This document shows, piece by piece, positions 60,975 through 64,000 of a DNA stretch of 64,000 nt (its first letter is position 1; every line of letters begins with the position of its first letter). The notes beneath the pieces were generated by a model that was not told the origin of the DNA, ran no database searches, and saw only the letters and a list, made by a program, of their open reading frames with translations. Source of the stretch: JADFOI01 sp965218935. Lineage in GTDB: Bacteria; Acidobacteriota; UBA6911; RPQK01; JADFOI01. The translations under genes and the position numbers were made by a program. The stretch covers positions 248,001 to 312,000 of the forward strand of contig CBDCMH010000005.1 in assembly GCA_965218935.1 (NCBI GenBank), in the 5' to 3' direction.

Positions 60975-63449
60975 ATGCCCCCAAAAAAAATCGGGAGATA
61001 CAGGATCGAAGGCTTGCTAGGCCAGGGAACGATGGGAGTCGTGTTCAAAGCCTATGACCCCGCTCTGGAGCGTCACGCTGCCATTAAGGTGATGAACACA
61101 GGTGTCGACGTGGATGACGAGCTTCGGGCCCGATTTTTTCGGGAGGCTCGCTCAGCTGCCAAACTCAATCACCCCAACATTATTTCCATTTACGAACTGG
61201 GTGAGAGCCGTAAACGCCCATTCATTGCAATGGAATATGTGGAAGGGGAAGACCTGAAAGCCATAATCAAGAAACGAGCCTTCATTCCCCTTAGGGAAAA
61301 GCTTCGTTGGATAAGCGACATCTGCGAGGGCCTGGATTATGCCCATGGTCATGGTGTCATTCATCGTGACATTAAACCGGGAAACGTTTTCATCACCGAA
61401 AACGGCAAACTGAAGATCCTGGACTTCGGCTTGGCACGGCTAGCCTCCTCGGAAATGACGCGAAGCGGAATGCTCCTGGGAAGCCCTTACTACATGTCGC
61501 CGGAACAGGTCAAAGGAAGCCAGGACATTGACGGGCGCAGCGATCTTTTCAGCGTAGGCGTGGTCCTCTACGAGTTGATGTCCTACCGGAGACCGTTTGA
61601 AGCTGACACTCCCACTTCCGTTTGTTTTCAGATTGTGAGTGAATCCCATCACCCCATATCCCTTGTTCTTCCAGGCTGTACTGCGGAACTGGAACACATC
61701 ATCAATCGGGCCCTCTCTAAGGATCGGGACACGCGCTATCAAAATGGATCCGAGCTAACGGCCGCCCTGCTGGAATTCCAGGAGCAATTTCCCAGGCTAC
61801 AGGAGGCTGTAGGGAAGGACATCGAGTCCCTCCAAGCGAAACTGAAAGAGGGCCGCAAGGAATTCAAGGATCCGCTCATTCAAGGTCTTGCCGATGATAA
61901 ACTCTTCGATCCAGGGAAGCTTCCCCCAGAAGGCGGTGACGCCCTGCTGGGGTCTGAATCTGACCCGGACGACTACGGAAACCTGTTGCTTCGTCACGCC
62001 GACCTCAAGCATCGCCTCGATCTGATTTCCCAAAGGAAGTCGCAGGTCCAGCAGATCCTCGAACTTTTTCAAAGCGCTCACAAACAGTTAAAAAATAATG
62101 AACAGGATGCCTGTAGAACCAGCCTGCAGGCCATTCTCAAGCTCCATCCGAAGAACGCTGAAGCGCTGCGAATGGAGCAGACTCTCCAGGAACACCGCCA
62201 CGACCAGGAATCACAGTTGCAGCTTGAGACGGCTCTGGCAGCGGCACGCAGCGCTTTGGATCAGGAAGACTTTGAGCGGTGTCTGAAGGTGACCTCATCA
62301 GCCCTGGAGCTCAGTCCAGGGCACCCCGCGGCACTGGCCCTCAAAAGCAAGGCCTTGGAGGGTCTTAATCTCGGGAATCTGGAGGAGTTGTTGGCCACCG
62401 TCCGCCGGTATGCGGGGGAGCAGGATTACGAGAATTGCTACCGAACAGCTGCTGAAGGGCTGAAGCTGCATCCGGAGCATCCTGAGCTCCTGGAGATTCA
62501 GCAAAGTGCCAAAAAAGCCATCGACCAGCAACGTCGAGTGGCGAACTTACTGGAAAAAGCCCACCGGCGGCTGGACAAAGAAAAGTACGGCCAGGCTCTC
62601 AAGTTCGTTGAGAAAGTGCTGGCGCTAGAGCCAGAGCACCCGGAAGCCCTTGAATTGAAGCGAAGTGCTCAGGAGGCATTAGACCCTGACCGTGCCGAGC
62701 TCAAAGAGCTTCAAGAAGACGCAGCGGAAAACTCCACCGCTCGGGAAGACTACCAATTACATGTTGGGAAACTGTTGGAATTTGTGCAAAGCGAAATCCA
62801 GCGAGGAGACCTTAGGTCCGCGCTTCACAATTTGTCGTTCCTGTTGGAACTGGAGCCGGATCACTCTGAGGCACTGAAACTCAAGGATGAAACCGAAGCA
62901 GTCCTCAGTAAGCAGGGCCCTCCCGCTTCATCGACTTCAGACCAGGAAAAGTCGGCATCTGAGGGCAGCGAGGATACTCAGGTACTGGAAGACGTGACTC
63001 TGGCCATCGAAAAAAAGGCCCTTACGAGGGAGTCCTCCCGCCTTCCCTTGAAGTTCCCCGCTTTCCTGGGTAAAGCGTGGTTGAAACCGCTGGCTGGAGG
63101 CGTTTTGGTGGTTCTTTTGCTACTGGCTGCTGTTACGGGTTGGCCCGGGAATCAAGGGGAGCCAATGGCTGGCTCGCTCATCCTGAATATTGTGCCCTGG
63201 GCCAACGTCGATTCGATCACCCGAATCGATACCGTTGAAGCGACCCTGATCGAGCAGGATCTCACCACCCCCTGTGTGGTGCCCATGCCACCAGGCAAGT
63301 ACCGCGTTCAAGTGAGCAATCCCTACTTTCAGGGGTCGTTGGAGTTTGAAGTGAGCATCACTGCCGGAGAGTCCTCTGTGATTCACAAGAAATTGCCCAC
63401 TTTTGATCCGGAGCAAGCGCTTTCCGCTGCCGTCGAACCCGAACTGTAG
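60975..63449 (+). CDS. membrane Ser/Thr protein kinase with TPR and PEGA-like regions
   Basis: 824 residues. The N-terminal Hanks-type kinase (about 1-275) is complete: Gly loop LLGQGTMGVVFKAYDP, AAIKVMN (Lys), VIHRDIKPGNVFITENGKLK (catalytic Asp near 132), LDFGLARL, and MLLGSPYYMSPEQVKGSQD. TPR-like helical repeats follow (about 330-640, e.g. LLELEPDHSEALKLKDE). One membrane helix (KPLAGGVLVVLLLLAAVTGW, about 703-722) leads to an exterior PEGA-like domain (PMPPGKYRVQVSNPYFQGSL). Signals from outside may be passed to the cytoplasmic kinase; ligand unknown. A TAAAAT box lies about 125 bases upstream (60845). Confidence 0.93.
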   Translation: MPPKKIGRYRIEGLLGQGTMGVVFKAYDPALERHAAIKVMNTGVDVDDELRARFFREARSAAKLNHPNIISIYELGESRKRPFIAMEYVEGEDLKAIIKKRAFIPLREKLRWISDICEGLDYAHGHGVIHRDIKPGNVFITENGKLKILDFGLARLASSEMTRSGMLLGSPYYMSPEQVKGSQDIDGRSDLFSVGVVLYELMSYRRPFEADTPTSVCFQIVSESHHPISLVLPGCTAELEHIINRALSKDRDTRYQNGSELTAALLEFQEQFPRLQEAVGKDIESLQAKLKEGRKEFKDPLIQGLADDKLFDPGKLPPEGGDALLGSESDPDDYGNLLLRHADLKHRLDLISQRKSQVQQILELFQSAHKQLKNNEQDACRTSLQAILKLHPKNAEALRMEQTLQEHRHDQESQLQLETALAAARSALDQEDFERCLKVTSSALELSPGHPAALALKSKALEGLNLGNLEELLATVRRYAGEQDYENCYRTAAEGLKLHPEHPELLEIQQSAKKAIDQQRRVANLLEKAHRRLDKEKYGQALKFVEKVLALEPEHPEALELKRSAQEALDPDRAELKELQEDAAENSTAREDYQLHVGKLLEFVQSEIQRGDLRSALHNLSFLLELEPDHSEALKLKDETEAVLSKQGPPASSTSDQEKSASEGSEDTQVLEDVTLAIEKKALTRESSRLPLKFPAFLGKAWLKPLAGGVLVVLLLLAAVTGWPGNQGEPMAGSLILNIVPWANVDSITRIDTVEATLIEQDLTTPCVVPMPPGKYRVQVSNPYFQGSLEFEVSITAGESSVIHKKLPTFDPEQALSAAVEPEL

Positions 63450-63524
63450 AGTCGTGCTGTTCTGCTGTCGGTGTGGGCAAGAAGTGCAGAGCCGTTGGCT
63501 CTACCGGATGATCCCGCCGCTATA

Positions 63525-64000
63525 TCAGGCAGTTTGAGAGTTCCACTTGGAGGCAGGGGCGGGCTTGCCAAAGAGGTAGCCTTGGGCCAGATCGAAGCCC
63601 ATTTGGCCACAGATTTCCTGTTCTTCTTTTTGTTCAACGCCTTCGGCCAGGCAAGCGACCCCGATTTCCCGTACCATCTTGGCCAGAGACTCGACCAACT
63701 TCTGCTTGGCAAAGGGGGCTTCGTGGATGTTGGCTATGAGAGTGGCGTCAAACTTGAGATAGTCGGGTGGCACTTCCACTAACTCAAGTAAGCGGGCCTG
63801 CCCAGCTCCGAAATCGTCGTACGCCAACTTCATCCCAAGATCCGTCAGTTGAACGCGCAGCTCTCGCATTTGTTCAAGATCGGTGACGGCAGCCTCATGG
63901 ATTTCCAGGGTGATGGAAAGGTCAGGGGCTTCCAAGCGGAGTTGTTCGAGGGATGCCGTCAGTTTCGGCAATCCCAGCTCCGCTGGGTGGGTATTAACGA
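63525..64000 (-). CDS. EAL-domain cyclic-di-GMP phosphodiesterase, 5' part beyond the window
   Basis: The frame is open to the window edge, so the N-terminus is missing; 158 residues of the C-terminal EAL domain are seen. Motifs: VNTHPAEL (substrate loop), LEIHEAAVTD (Glu), LAYDDFGAGQARL (metal Asp pair), YLKFDATLI (Lys), CLAEGVEQKEE (Glu), and QGYLFGKP. The catalytic set in this part is complete. It hydrolyses c-di-GMP unless a missing N-terminal motif is altered. Convergent with the Ser/Thr kinase. Confidence 0.9.
   Translation of the reverse strand, partial: VNTHPAELGLPKLTASLEQLRLEAPDLSITLEIHEAAVTDLEQMRELRVQLTDLGMKLAYDDFGAGQARLLELVEVPPDYLKFDATLIANIHEAPFAKQKLVESLAKMVREIGVACLAEGVEQKEEQEICGQMGFDLAQGYLFGKPAPASKWNSQTA

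Noticed and set aside
1..64000. tRNA or rRNA genes
   Set aside because: Inspection of all gaps by eye found no cloverleaf with a T-loop signature and no rRNA-like sequence; a covariance-model scan could still reveal one.

Overview
The window is a bacterial chromosome segment, moderately GC-rich and densely coded on both strands. It has no rRNA, tRNA or CRISPR array that I can see. The gene content fits an Acidobacteriota-like Gram-negative organism: an Oar-type TonB-dependent receptor with an N-terminal carboxypeptidase-regulatory-like domain, a vWA/anti-sigma protein next to an ECF sigma factor, a Ser/Thr kinase with TPR and PEGA-like parts, a selenocysteine elongation factor, and many secreted proteins of unknown function. 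This assignment is an inference from gene families and should be confirmed with rpsP, ffh or nuoL phylogeny.

Layout. 0-10 kb (minus strand): ECF sigma factor, YfbK-like vWA protein with an anti-sigma-like N-terminus, a large thioester alpha-2-macroglobulin and an EcsC protein. 10.2-12.7 kb: four overlapping pseudopilin genes, then a secreted coiled-coil protein. 13.3-16.1 kb (minus): thiS-thiG-aroB-ubiE. 16.2-19.5 kb: a TonB-dependent receptor broken by a single-base frameshift. 20.1-26.4 kb: nuoJKLMN-greA. 26.9-30.9 kb: PBP1A followed at once by an intact ISNCY-like insertion sequence. 30.9-36.0 kb (minus): larC-metG-tatD and a polyprenyl diphosphate synthase; argS runs divergently and is followed by a secreted protein and a type III polyketide synthase. 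40.6-45.1 kb (minus): the ffh-rpsP-khpA-rimM-trmD-rplS operon with a small membrane protein and thiE. 45-48 kb: selB, tatA, cutA, ftsB. 48.2-53.8 kb: pyrR-pyrB-pyrC-dsbD with divergent pyrF. 53.8-64 kb: envelope and signalling genes (lipid kinase, M23 peptidase, coaD, sigma-like factor, secreted repeat protein, TPR protein, Ser/Thr kinase, and an EAL protein cut by the window edge).

The most striking structure is not a gene. A dispersed palindromic element of about 80-214 bp occurs at least eight times (863, 6975, 26743, 31916, 38153, 52945, 54366, 55358). Several copies are flanked by TA and carry terminal inverted repeats of the type TAGCCCGGA-TATGCATA or TAGCTCAC-TTTCTCACACC, as expected for a TA-targeting (IS630/Tc1-mariner-like) miniature transposon. 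One copy lies in frame inside a signal peptide: removing 207 bp restores a clean signal sequence. Another supplies TAG stop codons to both convergent neighbours at once, and a third supplies the stop of the alpha-2-macroglobulin gene. The element is therefore reshaping protein ends in this genome.
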